From assembly GCF_901709675.1 (NCBI RefSeq), contig NC_051094.1, positions 19,246,501 to 19,310,500 on the forward strand: a DNA stretch of 64,000 nucleotides. The letters are read 5' to 3'. The stretch is from Syngnathus acus (Eukaryota; Chordata; Actinopteri; Syngnathiformes; Syngnathidae). The position numbers and the translations under genes are program-made. The notes under the pieces were generated by a model that saw only the letters and a list, made by a program, of their open reading frames with translations, ran no database searches and was not told the DNA's origin. Below, in pieces: positions 1 through 11,461 of the stretch; position 1 is the stretch's first letter, and every line of letters begins with the position of its first letter.

Positions 1-402
1 TGTGTGGACACCCCGTAGTGTTTGTAGAGTTAGTAATAAGTAGACTGAGCTCTCACCAGTAGTCCGTGGGTTGTTTTGCCTTTCGCTGTGTAGCGGCACT
101 GGCAGCGTCTCTGATCTTAGAGTCGCCTTAGTCCTTGGTGTGCGGACATTTGAATGAGGAAGTGTCTGTGTCACTGATTATCTAGCACCTGTGTGCGCGT
201 AAACTGGGAAGGGAAGGGGGATAAAGTGCTTGCTCACGTGCGCGTTCCCGTTTGTACGCGTTTCATTTCTGTGGCTCACAGGTCCCCAGTACAGTGCCAG
301 TGGGCCACATATTATTGATTTATGACACGATGCTTCGGGCTGGTCTAAATTTAGATATGGGCCGGTTTGGGCCCGTGGGCCGGACTATGGGCATGTCTGC
401 AT
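1..402. other. Unassigned sequence
   Basis: No coding similarity and no repeat ends recognised. The first 300 bases are fairly GC-rich with several CpG; 330-390 contains a short GGGCCGG-rich stretch. Confidence 0.3.
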
Positions 403-404
403 TA

Positions 405-670
405 CCGTAAGTTCCTGACTATAAGGAGCTACTTTTTGCACAAGCTTTAAATCCCGTGGCTTATAGTTCGGCTTATCTATGATTTCATGATTTCTGTGAT
501 ATTGTAAAAGGATTTGTTTTGGTAATACAGATCATAAAATTGAAAACAATTCATTTAAAGAACCTGCGGCTTATAGTTCTGTGCAGCTTATAGTATATAA
601 ACAAAACGGGATTTTCCTTAATTTTACCTGGTGCGTCTTGTATTCAGGTGCAGTTTATAGTAAATCACAG
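405..670. mobile_element. Degenerate pogo-like MITE (CCGTAAGTTCC type)
   Basis: Left end ccgtaagttcctgactata and right end tatagtaaatcacag are imperfect inverted repeats, flanked by TA on both sides (403-404, 671-672). The interior repeats the phrase gcttatagt several times, as this kind of element does. No coding content. Assignment is by resemblance to the better preserved elements in this window. Confidence 0.45.
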
Positions 671-1593
671 TAGCTGTTTCAGTATTTCTCAAAATTGAAT
701 GGCTAAAGCAGAAAATGCTAGTCAAGTCAAGTTTATTTATATAGCCCTAAATCACAGGCAAGTCTCAAAGGGCTTCACATGTCAAAAAATTAACAATTTC
801 GAACATCCCCTGATCTTAAACTCCCAGGAGGGCAAGGAAAAACTCAAAAAACTCCTACTGGGGGAAAAATGAGGAACCTTGAGAAGAGACCACAGATGGG
901 AGGATCTCCCTTCCAAGATGACCAGGCTGTAATGGATGCAGAGAGGGCACATAGAACACATAATATAAAACAACCCAAAGAAAGAGTGGATGTCCAATTA
1001 AAAGGGAAGAGCTGCAGGAGGTGCTCTCGATTATCCTGGCAGTGTCTTCGAGGGGGGCAGTTCCCTCATCCCGATTGGTCCGCGAGAAATACAGACAGCC
1101 GTTGTCAGTTTGGGTGTCTCCTAACCACCTTTCAATCTGGGGAGGGGGGGCGAAAAAACAAACTCCAGCCGAATCGGCCACCACAGGTTAATTAAAGGCC
1201 ATATCATAAAAATGTGTCTTTAAACGTGTCTTAAATGTTTCTAATGAGGTAGCAGTTTTCATATCTATCGGTAGGGAATTCCAGGGATGAGAATGGCAAA
1301 TGTGAAAAAGCACGGAAAAGAAGCGGGGGGACACATACATATACGTATAGCCTCGGCGACTCGCGAGCATTCCCCCGCCCGCCGCGACGGCATATACGTA
1401 TATATTCATGATTCTTGAATCTTGAATATATACCGTATTTTCCGGGCTATAAGGCGCACCGGACTGTAAGGCGCACCTTCAATGAATGGCTAATTTTAAA
1501 ACTTTATCCATATATAAGGCGCACCGGACTATAAGGCGCATAGAATAGACGCTACAGTAGAGGCTGGGGTTACGTTATGCATTCATTAGATGG

Positions 1594-2375
1594 AGCTGCG
1601 CTAAAGGGAATGTCAACAAAACAGTCAGATAGGTCAATTAAACTTTATTTATAGATTACAAACCAGCGTTCTGACAACTCCGTTTACTTCCAATATGAAT
1701 AAACAGCTGTTTTATGTGATGTGGTATTTCGTTTATCTTTTAACAACAGCAGGGTATAACATGTAGTGCAACATTTATATCACATAATGGAGGGGAACTT
1801 TTCCTGGATTCAATAAACACGTAAAAAACAGTCTGATACTGTTAAGGTAAATCAAACGTTAGCGCTATCACAATATAGTAACACTCGAAATAGTGCAAAG
1901 CAATAACAATATATAAATAACTCAACGTTGTTCAAACGTTAACGTCAAACGTCACACAACACAGCACACAAAATAAACATGTAAAGCTGCGGTAAAGGGA
2001 ATGTCAACAAAACAGTCAGATAGGTCAGTTAAACTTCATTTATAGATTACAAACCAGCGTTCTGACAACTCCGTTTACTTCCAATATGAATAAACAGCTG
2101 TTTTATGTGATGTGGTATTTCGTTTATCTTTTAACAACAGCAGCGTATAACATGTAGTGCAACATTTATATCACATAATGGAGGGGAACTTTTCCTGGAT
2201 TCAATAAACACGTAAAAAACAGTCTGATAATGTTAAGGTAAATCAAACGTTAGCGCTATCACAATATAGTAACACTCGAAATAGTGCAAAGCAATAACAA
2301 TATATAAATAACTCAACGTTGTTCAAACGTTAACGTCTAACGTCACACAACACAGCACACAAAATAAACATGTAA
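1594..2375. repeat. 391-bp tandem duplication inside the pogo-like element
   Basis: 1594-1984 and 1985-2375 are head-to-tail copies with only a few differences (for example caattaaacttt versus cagttaaacttc). They lie in the non-coding part beyond the transposase stop. Confidence 0.9.
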
Positions 2376-2391
2376 AGCTCACTTTATCAAG

Positions 2392-3671
2392 TTATTCCTC
2401 ATCCTTGAATCCCTCGAATTCTTCATCTTCAGTGTCCGAATTAAACAGTGGGGCGATTACGGGATCCAACATCCGTCTCGTCGGCGTCGTCACTAATCGA
2501 GTCAGTGTCGCTGCTGAGCAGTTCAGTGACAATTCCTGCCTTCCTGAAAGCTCGGACCACAGTTGAGACTGATATATCAGCCCAGGCCTTTACGATCCAC
2601 TGGCAGATATTGGCGTATGTCGTCCGGCGCTGTCTCCCTGTCTTGGTGAACGTGTGTTCGTTCGCCTTCTGTCATCCACTGTTCCCACGCAGTTCGCAGT
2701 CTAGCTTTGAATGCCCTGTTGACACCAATATCTAGCGGCTGGAGTTCTTTTGTCAATCCACCCGGAATGACGGCGAGTATTGAATTAGTGTGCTTCACTT
2801 GTTTTTTGACACCATCTGTGATGTGGGAGCGCATGGAGTCGTAGACCAATAGGGACGGAGCTGTGTGAAAAAAGCCACCCGGCCTCGTCACGTAAATTTC
2901 TCTCAACCATTCGCTCATCTTTTCTTCATCCATCCATCCCTTCGAGTTAGCTTTGATGACGACGCCGGCTGGAAAGTTTTCTTTTGGCAAGGTCTTCCTC
3001 TTGAAAATAACCATGGGTGGAAGTTTATGGCCATTAGCCTGGCAAGCGAGAACCACAGTGAAGGAGGACTTCTCATTCCCTGTGGTGCGAACGTTTACCG
3101 TGCGTGCTCCCGTTTTATCCACAGTGCGGTTTACAGGAATATCGAAGGTGAGTGGAACCTCGTCCATGTTGGTGATGTGCTCTGGCCGGATCTTTTTTTC
3201 AGTAATGTTGTTTTTGCAATATGCGCGGAAAGTGGCCAGCTTTTCTTGGTAGTCTTTTGGCAGTTGCTGTGAAACAGTAGTCCGTGTGCGGATGGAGAGA
3301 TTACGTCTTTTCATGAACCGAAAGCATCAAGAAGGACCGCCTTTAAAATCGTTAATGTTAAGTTCGCTTGCTAGTGCTGTTGCCTTCATTCGAATAGTGA
3401 TTGTACTGACACTTCTACTTGTTGCTCTCTGTTCAACAACCCACTGTTCGAGTTTGTCCTCCAACGGTAGCCATCTCGCCTTGCTCCCTCGGAAACTCCG
3501 TTTAGTTTTCTTTACTTGGCGCAGGTCGTCTTCTTGCTTCCTCCACTTCCGCACCATTGATTCGTTAACGTTAAATTCCCTGGCTGCTGCTCTATTCCCG
3601 TGTTCTACTGCGTGACTGATCGCCTTGAGTTTGAACTCTGCGTCGTAGGCGTGTCTCTTAGTAGGAGCCAT
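2392..3671 (-). pseudogene. Pogo-like transposase (CENP-B HTH plus DDE), broken
   Basis: Starts MAPTKRHAYDAEFKLKAI, the helix-turn-helix of pogo/Tigger/CENP-B proteins, then a second DNA-binding region, then the DDE domain with NMDEVPLTFD, LLVYDSMRSH (Tigger-type D) and VIPGGLTKELQPLDIGVN. The C-terminus is acidic: DTEDEEFEGFKDEE before TAA at 2392. About 425 codons in all. Lesions that I can see: a TGA at 3327-3329 where relatives have Trp (in frame on both sides), a 4-bp duplication of gaac near 2660 that shifts frame just before the Q-W-I-V-K-A-W motif, and a further one-base shift near 2465. Otherwise the gene reads through, so decay is recent. It is the likely type of protein that mobilised the short TA-flanked elements nearby, by inference. 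Confidence 0.85.
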
Positions 3672-4646
3672 TTTGGGGTCTGTACGTAAACAAACAAATG
3701 GAATGAGACGGCGCCTCGCGCAGTCATATATCCCAGCATGCACCGCGCGCTTCTTCTTCTACGGGGGACGCGCAGTCATATATCCCAGCATGCACCGCGC
3801 GCTTCTTCTTCTACGGGGGAAAATGAAATCAGCCAGCGGCTGCTTACTGTATTGATCCATATATAAGGCGCACCGGACTATAAGGCGCACTGTCGACTTT
3901 TGATAAAAATTTAGGTTTTTAGGTGCGCCTTATAGCCCGGAAAATACGGTATATGCCGTCGCGGCGGGCGGGGGAATGCTCGCGAGTCGCCGAGGCTAAC
4001 GTTGCCCGGCCAGCTGGCCGGCCGCTCCCCCACACATATAAAAAAAATAATTTTCTCAACGGGCGATTCCCGAAAATACCTTCGACGGAATAAAACACGG
4101 AAATCTGCGGATCCATGGAAAATTCTCATCCCTGGCATTCCAAAGCTCTGGAGCCCGAATAGAAAATGCTCTAGACCCTGCAGACATCTTTTTGGCCCTC
4201 GGGGTCACTAGAAGACTAGCGTTTTGCGAGCGGAAGTTACGGGACGGAAACTAAGGAACAACTAGGTCGACGAGATATGAAGGTGCTATACCATGCAATG
4301 ATTTATAGGTTAATAGAAGAACCTTGAAGTCACAGCTTAAATGGACCGGGAGCCAATGTAAGTTGGCTAATATTGGGGTCATGCGATCAAATTTTCTTGT
4401 CCGTGAGAGCAGCCTTGCAGCAGCATTTTGTACTAACTGTAGACTTTTAATACTGGACTTAGTAAGACCAGAGAATAATGCGTTACAGTATATGTATAAT
4501 AGTTTCCTCATCACCGGTCGAAAGAATCGGACGAATCTTAGCAATATTACGGAGTTGAAAAAACGCAATTATAGTTACGTTCTTAATGTGCTTTTGAAAG
4601 GAGAGCATTTGGACAAATATTACCCCAAGATTAGTTACAGTATCAC

Positions 4647-4904
4647 CAGAGGCGTAGCCAGGAAAAAAAATCGAACATCACCCACGCCGTTCGCTGATCG
4701 CTAAAACAACATCCGGGTCCGGGAGGCAAAAGGTGAATGGATAACATCGCGCACATAGAATAGCGCAAGCACATTCGCGCAAGACCGAAAGAAAAAAACG
4801 GCATGAAAATGAAGAATCGAAAAAGCTCGATTTTTTTCAACCGGGGCGCAGGGAGTCCTAACCGGGGCGCCGCCCCGGCTCGCCCCGGCTTGGCTACGCC
4901 TCTG
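4647..4904. mobile_element. hAT-type MITE (CAGAGGCGTAGC ends)
   Basis: 258-bp element with inverted ends cagaggcgtagcca / tggctacgcctctg and a perfect 8-bp duplication agtatcac (4639-4646, 4905-4912). Inserted in the RT region of LINE copy A1. No coding capacity. The GC-rich half contains repeated gccccgg. Confidence 0.9.
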
Positions 4905-5765
4905 AGTATCACTCTGAGTGATAGTACAGTTATCCATAGTTATAGTGGTTTCCTTAAATAAGTGGTGATAATGAGCTGGACCAATTATCAACATCTCAGT
5001 TTTATCTGGGTTAAGACGAAGGAAATTGAGAGACATCCATTGTTTGATCTCCGCAAGGCACGCCTCAAGATTACAACAGTCCCGCGGATTTGTCATCGAT
5101 AACGGCATATATAATTGAGTGTCATCCGCGTAACATTTAAAACTAATGTTATACGTATTTACGTATTATGTCCCAAGCGGAATCATATAAATATTAAATA
5201 GAATTGGTCAGAGTACCGATCCCTGCGGGACACCACATGTAACGTTATAGAGCTCAGAGGCCGCATTGCTACGGACCACTCAGTGGGTCCTGTCAGATAA
5301 ATAGGAATCAAACCAGTGTAGCGCTGACCCTGAAATACCAACACAGCTTTTAAGGTGTTCTAATAAAATATTGAAGTCTACAGTGTCGAAGGCAGCACTA
5401 AGATCGAGTAATAATAAGACCCATGAGGTGTTTGAATCGATAGCTACGAGGAGATCATTAGTCACTTTAGCAAGTGCTGTCTCGGTGGAACCTCTAAAAC
5501 CAGACTAAAAAGATTCAAATTGATTATTGGCGACCATGTAATCAATAAGCTGCTGCCCTACTACTTTTTCAAGAATTGTTTGCAATGAATGGGAGATTTG
5601 AAACCGGCCTATAATTACCGAGACAATCCGGGTCGAGATTTGGTCGCTTAAGTAGCGGTTTAATGATAGCGGTTTTAAATGGTGTTGGCACGATACCAGA
5701 GGAGACAGACAAATTAATTATGTTTAAGACGGATGGTCCTAAAATCTGAAATAATTCTTTAAGTA

Positions 5766-7351
5766 CCGTATTGGCCTGAATATAAGACGACCCTGATTAT
5801 AAGACGACCCCCTCTTTTTCAAGACTCAAGTTTGTAAAAATACTTTTTGAACACCAATTTTTATACAGAAAATAAATACAGTACATCTGAAACAAATGAT
5901 TATAACAATATATTCGAGAGAAAAAGCACGTTATTTTGCCTCATTGAAATCGTGCAAAAACTGTGTATCATCTTAATATCTGAACATTTAAATATGTAAA
6001 TTAAACTGCAATCACATGTGTAAATGAATGGCTTCTGGTTTTTGAAATGTAAATCAACCTACGGTTTCTGTTGGGGAGCCTGAGGACTGGGTTGGCTCGG
6101 ATGGTTATGCTCTTTTCGCTCCCGGGTGTCGGTCAGAACACAGGAGGGAAGACGTGGTTCAGTTTTGATTGCTTTACTGAATTATTGGCAAAAAAGTAAC
6201 CGGCACTGTGGCTCATACAGGCAAACTGGCAAAAGGATATAGGCACATGTTTGGTCGTTAGGATGTGAGAGCAGGTGTGTGTAGTGTACATGGGTGAGTC
6301 TTTGGGTGTGTGAATGTGATTCTTGTGTGTGATTATTATATGAAGCGTGTGAAGGGTGTGTGGTGTGTGTGTGTGTGTGTGTGTGGTGCGTGTGCGTGTG
6401 GTTCTGCAACAGACAGAAATACAGCACGTAAGTCAACGCTCAACTTCTGACGTCACACTGTTGTGTCTACACTAGTAGACGGCACACATTAACGTTACTA
6501 ACTGCGCGTAATGGTTCCGCTATACTACGTAAATAACCATAAATGAAATACTCTCAACAACACACCAAACATAAGTCATCGAGACAACAAAATACATTTG
6601 CTGGCGACCGTTAGTCACCGTGCCGCTGCGTAACGGCTACTCGTATGATGCAAGGCAAACTTAAAGGAGCGTGCCGGAGCTGTCCATCAAATGGTGCGCA
6701 CACAAAGCAAACCGCGATCGGACAAACGGCACAAGATTCAAGAGTTTTTATTCGCCATGTTTGAGCGTGCCAAACAAGGAATTTGACTTCGGTAAATCAC
6801 AGCCTCTGTTCAACATTTAGGTGACTAACAACACTCAGGACATGTGAAAAATGGCAAATATTCTCAAACATCCCCTGATCTTAAACTCCCAAGAGGGCAA
6901 GGAAAAACTCAAAACTCTGGAAAAACTCAAAACTCACAACAGTGGATAGTAGTAAAAATGAAATGTATGTACTCATCTTGTGTCAAAGATGCACACGATC
7001 ACAGCAACATACTCAGTCAATACCAGCAACCTTTGACTTACTGCTGCGCACAAGCTCCAACAATCGTGATAAGCTGAGGTAACTCACGCGAGACTTAAGG
7101 CAGGGTGACGTAATTTTCCAACATTTTAACATCAACATAGGAACCTTTCTAACAGCTATTTTTATTTTTCTTCTTTGTGACAGGGGTTCGCTTTGGCCTG
7201 GGGAGTTAAGTTCAGCATTCGCTTTAAAGATATCTGGCGCGTCTAGCGTTGTGAATGGGTATAATATCTAGACCTCGAATGTAAGACGACCCCCACTTTT
7301 TCAGTCTTATTTCAATGCAAAAAACATAATCTTATATTCGGGCCAATACGG
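5766..7351 (-). mobile_element. Pogo-like element, subfamily c (CCGTATTGGCC ends)
   Basis: Ends ccgtattggcctgaatataa and ttatattcgggccaatacgg, flanked by TA (5764-5765, 7352-7353). The left 300 bp and right 190 bp match, in reverse, the element at 51257-54160. The middle, about 6069-7160, is foreign (next entries). The transposase fragment seen in the other copy is missing here. Confidence 0.8.
6069..7160. other. Unassigned insert inside pogo-like element c, with a TG microsatellite
   Basis: Not shared with the sister element at 51257-54160, so acquired after insertion. It contains a TG-rich stretch (6290-6410, pure TG at about 6363-6384) and a fragment of the L2-like LINE 3' UTR at about 6836-6930 (catcccctgatcttaaactc). 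The rest is unrecognised; I could not define its ends. Confidence 0.45.
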
Positions 7352-7454
7352 TACTTACTCATTAACGAGTACTGCTTTCGTGTGAAGTGATCTAATATTC
7401 ATAAAACCGAGTTTGAGTCTAATCGGTAGATCAGAGTTCGTATCTATCGGAGGA

Positions 7455-8675
7455 TTTTTAAACGAAATACGAGTTTTCGACCACAATCCGTTCCAGAAGG
7501 CGGTTCGAGAAGTGAATCGTTCGAATTCCGAATCTATTTTTCCCATTACAAATAATGGAAAAAAATGTAATCCGTTTCAAGACTAAAAAAACATTTTTAA
7601 GCATTTTTTCATTTGCGCATTTTTGTCCGATCGCGCAACTGCAGTGCACCGCCGACTAGGGGTGTAAATCGCGGGTTTTGTCACGATACGATATTTGCCG
7701 ATATCTTAAAGCCTGCTGTGATTCATTCACGATACATCACGATATAGTGCTCTACGATCGATATAGAACAATATCCTGATTTATAACAATTCAAACGCAA
7801 AATCAACAAGGTACTGCAAACTCTTTATTTAGGAAATTACAAGAGTATTGTAGTATACAAAGTATTTATTTTATTCCAAACGAATGACTTGAAGCCCAAA
7901 GGGGAGCGAATTTCCTCGTCTTCTTGGACACTAGCCATAGCACCAGCCCAGGAGCCGCGTAGTTGTCGGCTCCCCTTTCACGTGCCTGCTCTGCTCACAA
8001 CACAACACGCCGCGCACTGCTCCCGGAAAGAGGAAGCAAGCAACAATGAACTGGATTTCAAAATAAAGTCGCGTCTAATGTCCGAGGTAAAAAACGGGCG
8101 ATATAGATCAATGTTTACGTTTAGCATCGATGCCAACAAATCGTAGAGCATTATATCGATTAATCGATGTGTCTCGAATCGTTACACCCCTACCGCTGAC
8201 CGCGCAACCGTATCGCGCCGCCGACCGCGCAACTGCACCGCGCTGGTCGCATTATTGTGACAGAGCCGTCGCTGAAATGTAGAAAATATTTTTAAAGTCC
8301 TGATGTACTTTCCAAAATCTCAGTGGACCTCAGTGCGCAGGGAGCTTAATTTGGTCCGATCGCGCAACTGCAGCGCGCCGGGCGCTCACTGTCGCATTGC
8401 TTTAAGAGCGTCTTTGTATTTTAGGATGGCTTTACTGCTCCCACTTGCTTTCTTTGGAGGCATGATTAGGGGTCAATACGATCCTCAATGTAACAAAAAT
8501 ACAAAAACAACGAACGCAGTCAGTCGACATTCGGGTCGCGTGGTCGGGTTTTTTCGGGTCCTCTCGGCTCATCTCACGAGGTTCGACCTCCGAATTTTTG
8601 TTCGACAACCGAAGCAAAAAAATGTCAATTTTTTTTTTGTTCGAGAACCGGGACGTTCGAAAACCGAGGTTTGAC
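7455..8675. mobile_element. Degenerate DNA transposon with TTCGA-rich ends
   Basis: The right end, reversed, reads gtcaaacctcggttttcgaa, and the left end reads cgaaatacgagttttcga; both continue with repeated gttcgaga/ttcgaacc phrases. This resembles a common fish MITE type, but the ends are too degraded to fix a target duplication. It is split by the hAT MITE at 7657-8192. GC-rich phrases such as gatcgcgcaactgcag recur on both sides. Confidence 0.45.
7657..8192. mobile_element. hAT-type MITE (AGGGGTGTAA ends)
   Basis: Ends taggggtgtaa / ttacaccccta with 8-bp flanks ccgccgac (7649-7656) and ccgctgac (8193-8200), 7 of 8 identical. Subterminal cgatacgatat and gattaatcgatg are typical of this MITE type. 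It contains a short open stretch without recognisable similarity. Confidence 0.8.
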
Positions 8676-8679
8676 TTTA

Positions 8680-11459
8680 TCTCTAAAATGTTTATTAGCG
8701 CGGCGGGAAGATACGACCATAGGAATTTGATAGTTAATATTTGAGCTAATTGTTTTCATTTTCCTGTTGAAAAAATGGATAAACTGGGCTAAATAGTGAC
8801 AAATGAACCTGCTTCGCTTTTATGTCCTTTTAATGATGGAAAACCTTTGTTACTTTGGCCCCAGCTCTCTGCAGGTCATTGGCCAGTTTAGTTCTGGGGT
8901 TTTTGCTCACTGTTCTAATGATAATTTCATTGCACAGGGTTATCTTGCATGGAGCCCCAAGCCCTTTTATGTAATACATATATTTCACTATATTTTGCAA
9001 ATTCAAGCTCTAAAAATCCTAAAATGTGATTTCCAGTAGTTTTTTTTTTACATTCTGTCTCTCACAGTTAGTGTACTCTGTGGTGCAAATTGCAGAACTC
9101 TCTCATCATTTTAAGTGGGAGAACTTGGACATCTTGTCTCTTGCAGTTGACATGTAGCTATGATGAAAATTACAGACCTTTGTCAGAATTTTAAGTGGTA
9201 ATCATTACACAATCGGTGGCTGAATTAATACTATTTTATCCCACTGTAGACGTTACTAAATGAGTAGGAAGAAGTATTGACACCTTTAATGTTCCCCACA
9301 TTATCAATGCAGCTGAACCTCGATTTTAAAAGGACTTTGGGGTCCAGTATTTGGGAATCATGTTAATCCCAAAAGCACGTGATTTAGAAAGTCTTTGAAA
9401 TGTAATAAAATCAGAGCCATGCATACAAGTGTATGGGGAAATTGCAGTAGGGAATTACCTACTATGATACACGTGTTTGCATTTAGGGAATAATGTCATT
9501 ATTCTGGACAAGATTAATACGATATAATTATTAAAAATGATTAGATTACCAATCAGGGTAGCGATCATGTACGGACACCCTATCTATTAGCATAAGTAGT
9601 CATAAAGACCAAACAGCTGTTGGATTTTGTCCACAAATTAGGGAGCGCGCTATCTGCGCCTCACGGCAAAAGCCATTGCCAATCACCTGTTATCCAATTT
9701 ACTCACTGCATGCTCGTTTGATTTCTTCAGATTTAGGAAAATGCCAAGACACTGAAGCAGAAATTAGACTTACACAGGTTGGTTGAGTTCAATCACAATT
9801 CTTGTTAAGAAAGCTCTGTTTTCAGGAAAGTACAATACAGCGCTGGGCCTTTCAAGAGCAGAAAGTCTCCATTCAGAAAAGGCAACGTTCAAGGTTCTTT
9901 GGTCAGCTTATATTCAGTTGCACATGCCGGTGTGGGCCGAGTTTGATGGGTGATGAGTCAGGGGGTGTGGCAAGTTCGCAGGAGATTCTGATTCCATGGG
10001 AGTGGGTGCTGGTTATGGGCGATTCAGTGTGTGTGGGCTGTGGGGGCTGTTGTCTTCCATCCCGTCTTTCGGCCTTGGCGATCATCTTTGGCCGAGTCCT
10101 TGGGTGGGGGCTGTTGTCTTTCATCCCGTCTTTCGGCCTTGGCGATCATCTTTGGCCGAGTCCTTGGCTGACTCCCTCTGGCACCTGCTGGTTTTTATCT
10201 CCAAGTGACCTTCCTGTAAACATTCTCCTCCATTCTTGCACATACACTGTCGCACCTCATTCTTTCATCATTCTTTCAATTTTGTCATTTTGTACGAAAT
10301 TATGTGAGCTTTTTGGCTGTGACATCATTAATCTATTAATGTTCCCTGACTATGCAAAGTTTGTTCTTTTGATACTCCATGTCTTTGCTGACGTCATTAT
10401 ATTCTTAGTTTAATCATGCTTCCAACCGTATCTTTTCTTTGTTAGGCAAAATATTTCCCTCTGTGCAGAACGTTCAGTAGTAATCGAAAACTGGCGTCTA
10501 GCATTAGTCAAAACATAAAATACAATCAAGTACTGAACATTTTTAGACGACTTTGGCAGTGTCCGTGGTTTAGAAAATCATCAGGCATGCATTAAACAGT
10601 TCCTTAAGGGTCATTAAGCTATTCAGGCAATATATCAAAAAACATTTGTTATTTCAAAGTGCTCAGAAATATATGTCAGATCATAAAGTTATAAAAACCT
10701 TTGTCATTACCACCTATCAAAAATGTCTAGTTATGTCTTCTTTATTGATTTGGTGTGTAGGTATAATTATATGCTTAAAATGTTTCTTTTATTGATTTAA
10801 TATGTGAATATACTTTTCTGCTTATGTACTTTATTCAATGAGGTTTGAGCATATCTGTTTTTGTTGCTAGGCAGGCCTTTTTGTATTTCGACCCCATTCC
10901 TTCACCGCCCTTACCGATATATCTGTGGTCGTACAAAGGAGTGCTGTTCCGACGTCTTATCAAACGCCTTTAAATTAGTCACGGAATTTGAATCACTAGC
11001 GCTCTAAGGTCCACGCGCTAATCATTTAGCTTCGTACGGTCCTTATATCTTTATAAACTCGGGTCTAGGACCAAACCAAAGCGCGTAAAACCAAGGTTCA
11101 GGTGCATATAATTTTTCTGTCGATCTCATATCGCATTTACAGCTTATGATATATACAGTGCACAATATAGTAAACGTACATGTCCCAACTGACTGACCAT
11201 ACTTATATTTAGTTATGCATTATACTATTATGCTAACTAAAAAAATATTTGATTTAATTCCAAAACATCTAATATTTATAAATAACTATGAATGTAGTAA
11301 TAGAACATGGTTTTCAGTGAAGAAAAAAAAAAAGTCAGTCACAGTGCAGCTTCCTTCTGACTTCAGCCACGAGGGGCTTATTGTGAACCAGGCAACTTCT
11401 GGGTGAGAAAAATAGCCACCAAAATACAGTCCTGCTCACCAATATTGGCACCAATGAAG
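8680..11459. other. 3' flank of dhfr, mostly unassigned
   Basis: AT-rich sequence without repeat ends or coding similarity that I recognise. It contains a 64-bp tandem duplication at 10047-10174. The stretch 9740-10450 has a GC-richer composition unlike its surroundings and may be part of an old LTR or other repeat, but I see no defining ends. The open frames here lack any family motif. Confidence 0.3.
10047..10174. repeat. 64-bp tandem duplication
   Basis: Two head-to-tail copies beginning ctgttgtctt, at 10047 and 10111, almost identical (one c/t difference near the start). The unit contains ttcggccttggcgatcatct. Confidence 0.9.
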
Positions 11460-11461
11460 TA

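Larger units (their letters stand above)
1433..3949 (-). mobile_element. Pogo-like DNA transposon, subfamily a, near-complete
   Basis: Inverted ends ccgtattttccgggctataa...gcccggaaaatacgg, flanked by TA at 1431-1432 and 3950-3951. The 2.5 kb body encodes a pogo/CENP-B-type transposase on the minus strand (2392-3671). Internal subterminal copies of ataaggcgcaccggac occur near both ends. A 391-bp segment in the 3' half is tandemly duplicated. This is the only element of its type in the window that still carries most of its own transposase gene. Confidence 0.85.
1283..4133. mobile_element. hAT-like foldback element with a nested pogo-like transposon
   Basis: Ends agggatgagaat / attctcatccct are perfect 12-bp inverted repeats flanked by near-identical 8-bp duplications (ggaattcc 1275-1282, ggcattcc 4134-4141), the hAT signature. 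Inside, a GC-rich subterminal inverted repeat of about 45 bp (agcctcggcgactcgcgagc..., 1349-1393 and 3953-3996) faces itself across the central loop, where the pogo-like element 1433-3949 sits. Both outer flanks are continuous L2-like LINE sequence. No hAT transposase is present. Superfamily is inferred from duplication length and ends only. Confidence 0.65.
721..7454 (-). mobile_element. L2-like LINE copy A1, fragmented by later insertions
   Basis: Minus-strand copy of the LINE seen at 23691-27571. Its 3' end starts at 721 (gtcaagtcaagtttatttat). Segments are 721-1274 (3' UTR), 4142-4638 and 4913-5763 (RT, with LQLVQNAAARLLSRTRKFD and [14 protein letters not shown] visible), and 7354-7454 (start of the endonuclease, LGFMNIRSL). 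Between them lie a hAT-like foldback, a hAT MITE and a pogo-like element. About 1 kb between the endonuclease start and the RT is missing. Frameshifts and stops make it a pseudogene. Confidence 0.8.

Noticed and set aside
8803-9039. 78-codon frame in the 3' flank as a host exon
   Set aside because: No family motif and no convincing flanking splice signals.
9740-10450. Possible LTR or coding exon in the 3' flank
   Set aside because: Composition differs from its surroundings, but no ends, duplication or protein motif could be found.
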